The notes below the pieces were generated by a model that saw only the letters and a list, made by a program, of their open reading frames with translations, searched no databases and was not told the DNA's origin. From positions 1-20,448 of IMG/VR virus record IMGVR_UViG_3300009129_000112: a stretch of DNA of 20,448 nt; one strand, given 5' to 3'. Source of the DNA: a virus. Below, piece by piece: positions 1-5,570 of the stretch. Each line of letters begins with the position of its first letter. Within the stretch, counting starts at the first letter, position 1. A program made the translations under genes and the position numbers.

Positions 1-322
1 CTGCTTCAGCATCAAAATAGATCACCTTCATTCCCATCTTGTTGGCGTTAGCTGCTATAACGGTTGCCATAAACGATTTACCAGCAGATGAAAGACCTGC
101 AAGTTCTGTTATTCTGCCAACTGGAATCCCGGCTTTTTTGCCGGGATATATTGACCAATCCAGCAAAGATGAACCAGTTGGAATCCAATCTTTAATATGT
201 GCTGGGTTGTCATGTTCTAAATCATAAGCCGCTTCAATACCAAGCTTCTTATTTATTGCCTTCACCATATCGGTGGTATCAATCTTTCCCGGCTTAAGAG
301 CCATTTGTAATAGTTTTCCCAT
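1..322 (-). CDS. uvsX: UvsX/RecA-like recombinase (N-terminal part, runs off the left edge)
   Basis: Read from the reverse complement; the gene has no stop inside the window, so only the first 107 residues are present. The ATG at 322 follows a GGAGG site at good spacing. Residues 76-83 read GLSSAGKS, a Walker A loop (GxxxxGKS), after the lead-in GRITELA typical of RecA-class proteins. Residues 101-107 (IYFDAEA) match the RecA strand that carries the catalytic glutamate (here E106). The stretch WIPTGSSLLDW before the P-loop resembles the RecA/UvsX core entry. In T4-like phages UvsX coats single-stranded DNA for strand exchange and recombination-dependent replication, working with gp32, which is also in this window. 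It overlaps the end of the upstream gene by 29 bases, suggesting translational coupling. RecA and UvsX cannot be told apart from this fragment; UvsX is preferred because of the phage context. Confidence 0.88.
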   Translation of the reverse strand, partial: MGKLLQMALKPGKIDTTDMVKAINKKLGIEAAYDLEHDNPAHIKDWIPTGSSLLDWSIYPGKKAGIPVGRITELAGLSSAGKSFMATVIAANANKMGMKVIYFDAEA

Positions 323-908
323 TTAACCTCCAATAATTTTCTAAATCTTGCCTATTATTAATTTTTTGACCATGTTCTTTAATATATTTCCAAGGAATTT
401 TAGGATCATTCAATGAGGTTCCCACCTCTATTGTATAAAATAAACGTCCAAGATCCTCTTCATCTATTTGACCTTCCAACAAAGGAAGTATCTTTGTTTT
501 CGCTTCGATAGAGCCGAAGTATTTTTTCCTACCTTCATTAAAAGGTTTTACAACTTTTTCTTGAATCCAAGGATCTAAAGCATCAAGGGTCAGTGCATAA
601 TGTTCATTAAAATTGCCATTCCATTTGGCACCAGAATATTCACTAAAGACAAATATATTTGTTTTTTTCTTCCATTCTTCTACCTTTTTAAGGCCGAAGC
701 CCCTTGCCGTACTTACATCATTTTTAGACTTAAGTTTATTTTTGCGAATAACAAATTCTGGTTTTGTTTTAAGTTCTACTGTAACCTCTTCATTATCAAT
801 AAATGTTTTTGCGTCTGGCCAATATTGGTTACCTCTGTTGGTTTCTGAAAAATCAGAGAGGCCAAAATGTTTAATTTGGGCCTTTTCTCTAACATCATCT
901 TGTGCCAT
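294..908 (-). CDS. Candidate PD-(D/E)XK-fold endonuclease, 204 aa
   Basis: An upstream in-frame ATG (918-920) exists, but it directly precedes the GGAGG ribosome site; the ATG at 908 sits correctly spaced behind GGAGGATAAA and is the likely start. I do not recognise the family with certainty. Residues 31-47 show P31-D32, then E45-L46-K47 on a predicted beta strand (VTVELKTKP), the spacing of a PD-(D/E)XK nuclease core. The rest is charged and soluble, with no membrane segment or signal peptide. It lies between a ParB-like gene and uvsX, and its 3' end overlaps uvsX by 29 bases. This suggests a role in DNA processing, recombination or host DNA degradation. A restriction enzyme is possible, but no partner methyltransferase is adjacent. 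The nuclease call rests on one motif and is tentative; the coding call is firm. Confidence 0.6.
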   Translation of the reverse strand: MAQDDVREKAQIKHFGLSDFSETNRGNQYWPDAKTFIDNEEVTVELKTKPEFVIRKNKLKSKNDVSTARGFGLKKVEEWKKKTNIFVFSEYSGAKWNGNFNEHYALTLDALDPWIQEKVVKPFNEGRKKYFGSIEAKTKILPLLEGQIDEEDLGRLFYTIEVGTSLNDPKIPWKYIKEHGQKINNRQDLENYWRLNGKTITNGS

Positions 909-920
909 TTTATCCTCCAT

Positions 921-950
921 AAAAAACGAGGCATCTGTAACCCATGCCCC
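921..950 (-). terminator. Intrinsic terminator-like hairpin after the ParB-like gene
   Basis: On the minus strand GGGGCAT pairs with ATGCCTC (7 bp, one G-U) around a 9-base loop, followed by G and six T. It starts 15 bases after the stop of the 965-1903 gene and runs straight into the ribosome site of the next gene. It closely resembles the hairpin at 2095-2127 in both stem and loop, so the two look like copies of one element. Confidence 0.65.
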
Positions 951-964
951 CCTGCGGTCTTAAC

Positions 965-1903
965 TCATTGGTTAAGTTTCTTTTTAAGATGCTTTTTATA
1001 TCCTGAGAAACAGGATGACATCTTATTTTTACCAATAGTCGAACGCTGTGGGCTTTGATAGAATGACTCTATTATGCCCAAGGCAACCGACTCTTCGTGC
1101 ATATTAACAACACTGCCGCCTCTTTGTTTGAAGTCGGAGGCTACATTTCTTTGCTTACCTCTGGCGACAGACATGGCCCCGATGAAAGACTCAAAAGCAC
1201 TTGAAATACTCTTGTCGCCAAGAACACCAGTATTTTTGAATACATGGGCCAAACCACCAAGTAACTCATTTTGAGCCACCTTTTCATTAGTCCAAGTTTT
1301 TTGGATCAAGCTAGAGGCATTAATAACTGGACCTAAACCTGTTTTTTGAACAGTGTTTCTAAATCCGTTAATCTTGACTCTCCAAGCGGTGTTATTGTGT
1401 AACCCACTTGTTGCACCAACAGAGCTACCTTTTTCACCTGTTCCAAGCGACACACACAAGCCAGACTTTGCCAAGTTACGGCTATCCTGCATTGCACTTT
1501 GGTCGCCAGAATGAACTTGGTGAACAAATACCTCATCGGAACTGAGTGATTTTCGACCAGTTTTATTAATAATAACAAAGAGTTCACTTATCTGTTTTAA
1601 ACTATCAACTTTGATAACTTGAACTGGCATTGTTTTAGCGTTTGGAAAAGCTTTTTTCCACAACTGGCGGCGATGGTCGCCGTCGAACAACAATCTTGTT
1701 CCGTCTGGTAGTTCTGCTACCAGTGGTGGTTGCCATAGGCCCCGATGAAACCCACCAACACAACTAATATATTTCTTAATTGTTTGGGATTCCGTTTTCC
1801 TATTAAGATAGGAAGGAATGTTAACATCTATATCAATAACTTGGACACTCTTGTTCAAGTTGTTGACTACGAAGCTTCCATTTCCATATAATTTTATTGA
1901 CAT
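965..1903 (-). CDS. ParB/sulfiredoxin-like domain protein, 312 aa
   Basis: The start is set at the ATG at 1903, six bases after GGAGG; an in-frame ATG four codons upstream overlaps the ribosome site and is less likely. Residues about 55-115 look like a ParB/Srx-type N-terminal domain: QPPLVAELPDGTRLLFDGDH leads into H77-R78-R79, the G-x-H-R box, then a helix and the strand PVQVIKV. The following INKTGRKSL segment is also typical of DGQHR/ParB-like proteins of phages and mobile elements. The C-terminal 190 residues are Ser/Gly/Asn-rich with a very basic end (GYKKHLKKKLNQ). Such domains can bind DNA, bind CTP or act as nucleases. No helix-turn-helix was recognised and no parS-like site was found, so partition is not claimed. 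It is bounded by hairpins on both sides. Confidence 0.72.
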   Translation of the reverse strand: MSIKLYGNGSFVVNNLNKSVQVIDIDVNIPSYLNRKTESQTIKKYISCVGGFHRGLWQPPLVAELPDGTRLLFDGDHRRQLWKKAFPNAKTMPVQVIKVDSLKQISELFVIINKTGRKSLSSDEVFVHQVHSGDQSAMQDSRNLAKSGLCVSLGTGEKGSSVGATSGLHNNTAWRVKINGFRNTVQKTGLGPVINASSLIQKTWTNEKVAQNELLGGLAHVFKNTGVLGDKSISSAFESFIGAMSVARGKQRNVASDFKQRGGSVVNMHEESVALGIIESFYQSPQRSTIGKNKMSSCFSGYKKHLKKKLNQ

Positions 1904-1947
1904 TTTAACCTCCATTTTAGTTTCATATCAATTTGGCACATTTCAAC

Positions 1948-1972
1948 CCGTGCCTACTCACGGTGTTTTTTT
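1948..1972 (+). terminator. Possible plus-strand terminator between the lipoprotein and ParB-like genes
   Basis: On the plus strand CCGTG pairs with CACGG (5 bp, 6-base loop), followed by TG and seven T. No gene is seen on the plus strand, so this would stop antisense transcription or act as the reverse half of a bidirectional terminator. The stem is short and the call is weak. An alternative stem (GGCAC 1935-1939 with GTGCC 1950-1954) competes for the same bases. Confidence 0.3.
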
Positions 1973-1975
1973 ATT

Positions 1976-2083
1976 TTATTCAGCTTGGACTGCTGAATCT
2001 TGATCTTCTGATTGCACTTCTCCAGTGTCTTCAGATTTATCGCCACAAGCTATAAGCATTGCAGCTAACACAAAATACTTCAT
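1976..2083 (-). CDS. Small predicted lipoprotein, 35 aa
   Basis: This short gene was found by reading the reverse complement behind a strong ribosome site (GGAGGAGAC then ATG at 2083). The product begins MKYFVLAAMLIACG: a charged residue, a short hydrophobic run and the lipobox L-I-A-C with a small residue after the cysteine. That predicts cleavage by signal peptidase II and lipid attachment at C13. The mature part of about 23 residues is acidic and polar (many Asp, Glu, Ser and Gln) with no further hydrophobic segment. Phage lipoproteins of this kind can sit in the host envelope and act in superinfection exclusion or lysis control (compare Cor and Llp), but nothing here fixes the role. It stands alone between the gp32 terminators and the ParB-like gene. 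The signal segment is shorter than usual, so the call is moderately sure. Confidence 0.6.
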   Translation of the reverse strand: MKYFVLAAMLIACGDKSEDTGEVQSEDQDSAVQAE

Positions 2084-2094
2084 GTCTCCTCCAT

Positions 2095-2127
2095 AAAAAA
2101 ATGAGGCATCTGTTCAAGCCATGCCTC
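2095..2127 (-). terminator. Second terminator-like hairpin downstream of gp32
   Basis: On the minus strand GAGGCAT pairs perfectly with ATGCCTC (7 bp, 11-base loop), followed by A and seven T. It lies just downstream of another terminator (2139-2175) and ends in the ribosome site of the small lipoprotein gene. Stem and part of the loop match the element at 921-950. Confidence 0.7.
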
Positions 2128-2138
2128 CCTGCGCTTCT

Positions 2139-2175
2139 AAAAATGAAGGGGCGCAATTTATCTCCGCCGCGCCCC
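2139..2175 (-). terminator. Intrinsic terminator after gp32
   Basis: On the minus strand GGGGCGC pairs with GCGCCCC (7 bp, all G-C) around a 14-base loop, followed by TTCATTTTT. It begins 16 bases after the gp32 stop codon and is the first of two tandem hairpins, as expected for a highly expressed gene. Confidence 0.7.
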
Positions 2176-2190
2176 ATGTGGCGGATGGTC

Positions 2191-2952
2191 CTAACTGTTC
2201 ATGAATTTATTAAACGCAGCATCTACCTTATTTTCGGTATTATACTTTTGCGTTTCCACAGAACGAGACTCAGAGGTTGCATCGGAGGAAAGATATTCAT
2301 CCAACAAAGCTTTAACTTCTTGAGTTGTAAGTCGTTGGAACAAAGTCTCAATTTCTGGGATAGATTCAACAAGTTCCTCACAATTCGCAACAGCCTCATC
2401 ACATAACGCCGATGGTCTACGGCGCGGCTTTAGTTGGGTTTTGGGGAACGAGCCGGGAGTTCCGGGAACAGTATAAGTTAGGACCAAATCGGTTCCTGTC
2501 TCTGGATGTGTAATATCACCGTAATCTGGGTCAAGGACATATCCAAGAAGAGTTTCATATGCCATCTTGCCGTAAGACCAGACCTTAACACCGTCTTTTT
2601 CTTTTCCTCTCACAAGAATCGGTGAAAAGTAACGCTTACGAACAAACAGCTTCTTTGCTTCACGCTTGGCAGTATCATCATTGTTTGAAACGCCATCTCT
2701 CCAAAGAGATGAAGCGAAATCACAAATGGGACATTCTTCGCCGTGATTCTTCTTAGGACAAAGAATTCCGGGATTTCTACCTACGTTATAATGAAAGTGA
2801 TACTCTTTAAATGGGTCGCCATCTTCAGTGGGCATGATACGAATTGTTTGATCGCCCTCTTGTGGTCGCCATTTTGTACTGTTTTCACTTTTTTTACCTC
2901 CGTTCTTGGAGGCTTCTAGTTTTGCTCTCATTGCTTCTAAATTAATAGCCAT
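2191..2952 (-). CDS. 32: gp32-like single-stranded DNA-binding protein, 253 aa
   Basis: T4 gp32-type SSB protects single-stranded DNA during replication, recombination and repair and cooperates with UvsX and the polymerase. The N-terminal part (KWRPQEGDQTIRIMPT) is the first OB-fold strand region seen in phage gp32 homologues. A zinc site is visible as H52, C65, C74 and C77; the H-to-C spacing of 13 and the final CxxC match the H64/C77/C87/C90 arrangement of T4 gp32. The length is a little below T4 gp32 (301 aa). The C-terminus ends in VDAAFNKFMNS and is less acidic than in T4. The ATG at 2952 follows AAAGGAG. It has its own consensus promoter, a 5' hairpin and two downstream terminators, so it is probably a strongly expressed single-gene transcript. 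Confidence 0.92.
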   Translation of the reverse strand: MAINLEAMRAKLEASKNGGKKSENSTKWRPQEGDQTIRIMPTEDGDPFKEYHFHYNVGRNPGILCPKKNHGEECPICDFASSLWRDGVSNNDDTAKREAKKLFVRKRYFSPILVRGKEKDGVKVWSYGKMAYETLLGYVLDPDYGDITHPETGTDLVLTYTVPGTPGSFPKTQLKPRRRPSALCDEAVANCEELVESIPEIETLFQRLTTQEVKALLDEYLSSDATSESRSVETQKYNTENKVDAAFNKFMNS

Positions 2953-3001
2953 TTTTTTACTCCTTTGTTGTTTGATCTTTATTGGGGATACACCCTAAAG
3001 T

Positions 3002-3021
3002 CGGGGGGCAAAAGCCCCCCG
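3002..3021 (-). promoter_or_regulatory. Perfect 8-bp GC hairpin at the 5' end of the gp32 transcript
   Basis: CGGGGGGC and GCCCCCCG form a perfect stem with a four-base loop (UUUU in the RNA). It lies a few bases after the start site expected from the promoter at 3032-3060 and about 50 bases before the gp32 start codon. No T-run follows it on either strand, so it is not a standard terminator. It could stabilise the mRNA or take part in translational control, as the 5' structure of T4 gene 32 mRNA does. Confidence 0.6.
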
Positions 3022-3031
3022 CTCATGTTAT

Positions 3032-3060
3032 ATTATAGCATTATTTTTGCATATTGTCAA
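3032..3060 (-). promoter_or_regulatory. Consensus sigma-70 promoter for gp32
   Basis: The minus strand reads TTGACA (3060-3055), a 17-base spacer and TATAAT (3037-3032): a perfect match to the bacterial housekeeping consensus at ideal spacing. The -35 box lies in the last codons of the preceding small gene. Transcription would start near 3025, about 70 bases before the gp32 start codon. Confidence 0.85.
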
Positions 3061-3295
3061 ATGAAATTTCGACTGTTTTTTTACTCACGGTTCCATGGGC
3101 CGTTCCCCAGTTAAAGGTGCGAAAACCTTTTGCATTTACATCATAGACAATTTCTTGTCCAGTTTGAGTTTGGTGTGGCTTCTTCTTCCCCTCAAAGAGA
3201 GAAGATGGCATGTCGCCTGTCCGAACAAAAGTCATTGTACGAGTTTGGCCACCTTTGGTGGTAAAAGTTCCGGTATATGCGTTGTAGCTACTCAT
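3041..3295 (-). CDS. Small SH3-like (WYL_2-type) protein, 84 aa
   Basis: The ATG at 3295 follows AAGGAG at ideal spacing. The protein is beta-rich. The segments TRTMTFVRTGDMPSSLF and GQEIVYDVNAKGFRTFNW resemble the small phage proteins annotated as WYL_2 or Sm-like SH3 beta-barrel fold (DUF2693), common in T4-like and marine phages. Those are thought to bind nucleic acid or protein, but I know of no firm function. It lies between the methyltransferase and gp32 with its own promoter, so it may be an early regulator or accessory replication protein. The family call comes from the pattern of strands and the VYDV...FRTFN motif only. Its final codons hold the -35 box of the gp32 promoter. Confidence 0.7.
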   Translation of the reverse strand: MSSYNAYTGTFTTKGGQTRTMTFVRTGDMPSSLFEGKKKPHQTQTGQEIVYDVNAKGFRTFNWGTAHGTVSKKTVEISFDNMQK

Positions 3296-3345
3296 TGATT
3301 CTCCTTTATTTTAATGATTGCTTTTTTGTCTTAATTGACTCTTAT

Positions 3346-3374
3346 AATATAGCCGCTTTTGACTATATTGTCAA
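3346..3374 (-). promoter_or_regulatory. Sigma-70 promoter upstream of the small SH3-like gene
   Basis: The minus strand reads TTGACA (3374-3369), a 17-base spacer and TATATT (3351-3346), followed by ATAA. It lies between the methyltransferase stop and the next gene. It shares TTGACAATAT, an internal AAAA and CTATA-TATAA with the gp32 promoter, so the two look like copies of one promoter. Confidence 0.8.
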
Positions 3375-3383
3375 GTACTTTTT

Positions 3384-4253
3384 TTATTTTTTTCCTATCA
3401 TCAATATCTCCCTCGCTTTTTTGGCACTATGGGTGCCGTCAGCGTTTTTCTTCCTTCTCCCTGCTGTATAAGTTACGTCGAAATAGACTAACTCATGATT
3501 GCCTGTGCGTTTTTCAAAGAATTGATCACCGATATCTCTGTTAGACATCAATGTATACGCTCCCTTGTCAACACAGGTATTTAAAAATTTAATAACTCTT
3601 TCTTGCATCTTGTCATCAAAATCGACTCCATATTGTGTAAATGAACCTCTGTATGGTGGGTCCAGAAAGACGTATGAGTCGCTCTGTACATAAGGTGTAC
3701 TATCGGCAAAATCTCCGTCCAGCAATGTACACTGTTTGAGTGCTGTATGCCATGCTTTTACGTTATCTTTGTCGTATACCTTGGTCTTTTGATTTAGCAA
3801 GCCGCTTGGGGTCCCAAAGCGATTGTTGGTATTTTTATTAATTTGCCAAATGCCGTTAAATCCGGTTTTCATCAAGAAATAGAGTGACGCGCATTCTTCG
3901 GTCTTGGTCCACTTCTCATGATCATATGCATGTTCTTGTCGAAGAGCATAATAGAACTTCTTACGACCGTCTTTGTCCAAAGGTAAATATGCATCAGACA
4001 ACTGATCCATTCTTTTAAGAAACGGCTCTAAATCGCTTTTAATCGCTCGATATATGTTCATGATTGATTCATTATAATCATTAAGAACAAACTTTGCAGT
4101 TGGATTTAATTTATAGGCCCAAATAAACATTGCACCTCCGCCCAAAAATGGCTCAACATAATGATTAACAGTTTCAGGCAAATAAGGTGCATATTTTTTA
4201 AGCATCTTGTTCTTGCCACCAGCCCACATAAATAAAGGTTTCATCTTGCTCAT
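3384..4253 (-). CDS. Dam-type N6-adenine DNA methyltransferase, 289 aa
   Basis: This is a class alpha (Dam/EcoRV-like) enzyme transferring a methyl group from S-adenosylmethionine to adenine N6. Residues 8-14 (FMWAGGK) match the F-x-W-x-G-G-K motif, residues 33-41 (VEPFLGGGA) the SAM-binding motif I, and D198-P199-P200-Y201 the catalytic DPPY motif. The conserved Dam segment FLMKTGFNGIWQIN followed by NRFGTP lies near residues 126-149. The length is normal for the family and the gene looks intact. Its ATG overlaps the nuclease stop (ATGA), with AAGGAG inside the end of that gene, so the two are translationally coupled. The obvious role is to protect phage DNA from the partner nuclease. The recognition sequence cannot be read from the protein. 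Confidence 0.93.
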   Translation of the reverse strand: MSKMKPLFMWAGGKNKMLKKYAPYLPETVNHYVEPFLGGGAMFIWAYKLNPTAKFVLNDYNESIMNIYRAIKSDLEPFLKRMDQLSDAYLPLDKDGRKKFYYALRQEHAYDHEKWTKTEECASLYFLMKTGFNGIWQINKNTNNRFGTPSGLLNQKTKVYDKDNVKAWHTALKQCTLLDGDFADSTPYVQSDSYVFLDPPYRGSFTQYGVDFDDKMQERVIKFLNTCVDKGAYTLMSNRDIGDQFFEKRTGNHELVYFDVTYTAGRRKKNADGTHSAKKAREILMIGKK

Positions 4254-4765
4254 ATTATCTCCTTAGTTAAGGTTTCTATTTCCATTTCCAAGTAATCAAT
4301 CATATTTTGCTTCAACCAATCGCGTGAAAAGCCACCTTCATTCAAAAAACATGAAGGCCCCAAGTTGTGAAAAATGTTATATTTGCCTTTGTGGGGCCTA
4401 TAAAGAGTTTTCCAGATCGGGTTATTGGGGCGAACACCAGAGCCAATTGCATATGTTACCAATGGGCAGCGGGGATTAGTAGACCTAATATGATCATAAT
4501 TTTTAAACCAACGCTCTATGGCATTTCCTTCGTCATTTTGTTTCTTTCCCTCAAAGCTAGCTATAAGATGACCATCATAGAACCAAATTCCGCCATCGGG
4601 CTGGCAAGCACCGATACCATCAAGAAAGTATTCTTTGGGCAATTTATGTTTTCTTTCAAGAAGAGGATATTTTTCCATCATCTCATGGGCCACTTCTTTA
4701 GATATTTTTCGTATCATATCGTCATGTGATTTAGATTTTTCATCATATGCTTTTTTTCCTTGCAT
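4250..4765 (-). CDS. EcoRI-like type II restriction endonuclease, 171 aa
   Basis: Predicted to cut double-stranded DNA at an AATT-containing site. The core is a PD-(D/E)XK nuclease: P56-D57-G58-G59-I60, then E72-G73-K74. Four residues later comes DEGNAIERWFKN. EcoRI carries PDGGI, then E-A-K, then GNAIER, whose Asn, Glu and Arg contact bases in GAATTC; here N81, E84 and R85 keep that pattern. The protein is much shorter than EcoRI (277 aa): the loop between the catalytic Lys and GNAIER and part of the C-terminus are missing. The ATG at 4765 follows AAGGAG, one base after the stop of the tubulin-like gene. It overlaps the Dam-type methyltransferase by 4 bases, which supports a restriction-modification pair. 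EcoRI-family membership is strong from the motifs; the exact target is inference. Confidence 0.85.
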   Translation of the reverse strand: MQGKKAYDEKSKSHDDMIRKISKEVAHEMMEKYPLLERKHKLPKEYFLDGIGACQPDGGIWFYDGHLIASFEGKKQNDEGNAIERWFKNYDHIRSTNPRCPLVTYAIGSGVRPNNPIWKTLYRPHKGKYNIFHNLGPSCFLNEGGFSRDWLKQNMIDYLEMEIETLTKEII

Positions 4766-4766
4766 A

Positions 4767-5570
4767 CTATTCTCCTTGGATGAAGTGGGTTGATTTTACT
4801 GAGTAATAAAACGATTGCTCATGCGGAGAAGAGAAAACTGCAAAAGATGAAAGAATTTCATTTTCCTTGTCCATTGCAACTCTATCTGTAATCAGCGAAA
4901 GAATATCGTTTTGTTCTTCAAGTTCCTCTTGATTGATACTATACATGTATCCCGTTTCCTTTATATTGTCAAGGGGAAATACTAACTTTTCTTCACTTTC
5001 TTCTAAGGAACCCAATCCAAAGGTTCTAATCCTTGAAATTTCTTTTGGCTTTGCAATGGAGCCCAGAACTGGGTCTTCTTTATTAAAATATTCTATTGTC
5101 TCGATAATACTTGCAATCGTTCTGTTAACATTCTCATATACTGAACTAATTGGACCTTCACCAACAATACTAACCATTTGTTCATTTGAGACAAGATATA
5201 CGGCGTTTAAGAGCCCTGAGCGTGCAAACTGCTGAAGGACACCAAAGCATACTCTATGCCTCTTTAATTGAATTGGGGTCGAGAGAAGTTCATCAGGACA
5301 AAGGTAAACAACGTTTATTGTTTTATTCTTTATCTTCTCCAGAATTCTTAAAGTGGCACCAGATACTTTTCCAGCACCACTAACAAATACCCAACACTCT
5401 TTTGCGCGGAATCCAAGCTCTTTCTTAAATGCGGGACATTTAGCCTCGTAATCTTCAACCTTTTTGCAAGTCGAAGGAAACTTATCCGCAGTGAATAATA
5501 TTTTTTTATGACCTTTGGAAAAACAAGACGCAACGTTGCATCCAGCTTGGCCAATTCCTATAACTACCAC
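4767..5570 (-). CDS. Tubulin/FtsZ-like GTPase, 267 aa
   Basis: Members of this superfamily bind GTP and form filaments; phage examples (PhuZ, TubZ) position DNA or capsids. Residues 2-12 (VVIGIGQAGCN) fit the first strand and T1 loop of tubulin/FtsZ (GxGQAG). Residues 61-73 (VFVSGAGKVSGAT) align with VTAGMGGGTGTGA of FtsZ, but the signature glycine box is degenerate: only parts of GGGTGSG remain. Then follow a strand with a proline turn (NVVYLCPDELLS), a helix, the strand NAVYLVSNEQM (compare LIVIPNDRLL), a helix with VNRTIASII, and N163-x-E165-D166 where the catalytic T7 loop (NxDxxD) would lie. It is shorter than PhuZ (about 315 aa). The start is GTG at 5570 behind GAGAGG, overlapping the polymerase stop by 7 bases. 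The fold call is by eye; GTPase activity is uncertain. Confidence 0.72.
   Translation of the reverse strand: MVVIGIGQAGCNVASCFSKGHKKILFTADKFPSTCKKVEDYEAKCPAFKKELGFRAKECWVFVSGAGKVSGATLRILEKIKNKTINVVYLCPDELLSTPIQLKRHRVCFGVLQQFARSGLLNAVYLVSNEQMVSIVGEGPISSVYENVNRTIASIIETIEYFNKEDPVLGSIAKPKEISRIRTFGLGSLEESEEKLVFPLDNIKETGYMYSINQEELEEQNDILSLITDRVAMDKENEILSSFAVFSSPHEQSFYYSVKSTHFIQGE

Noticed and set aside
127-146. Seven-bp hairpin (TCCCGGC/GCCGGGA with a T6 loop)
   Set aside because: It lies within the uvsX coding region, where both arms encode the Pro-Gly-Lys-Lys-Ala-Gly stretch; no T-run follows the stem.
909-920. Upstream ATG start for the 204-residue gene
   Set aside because: This ATG abuts GGAGG, which is the ribosome site for the next ATG at 908. 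The same applies to 1904-1915 before the ParB-like gene.
2200-2290. TATAAT-like box in the 3' part of gp32 as promoter for the lipoprotein gene
   Set aside because: No acceptable -35 box lies 16-18 bases upstream, and two terminators would follow before the gene.
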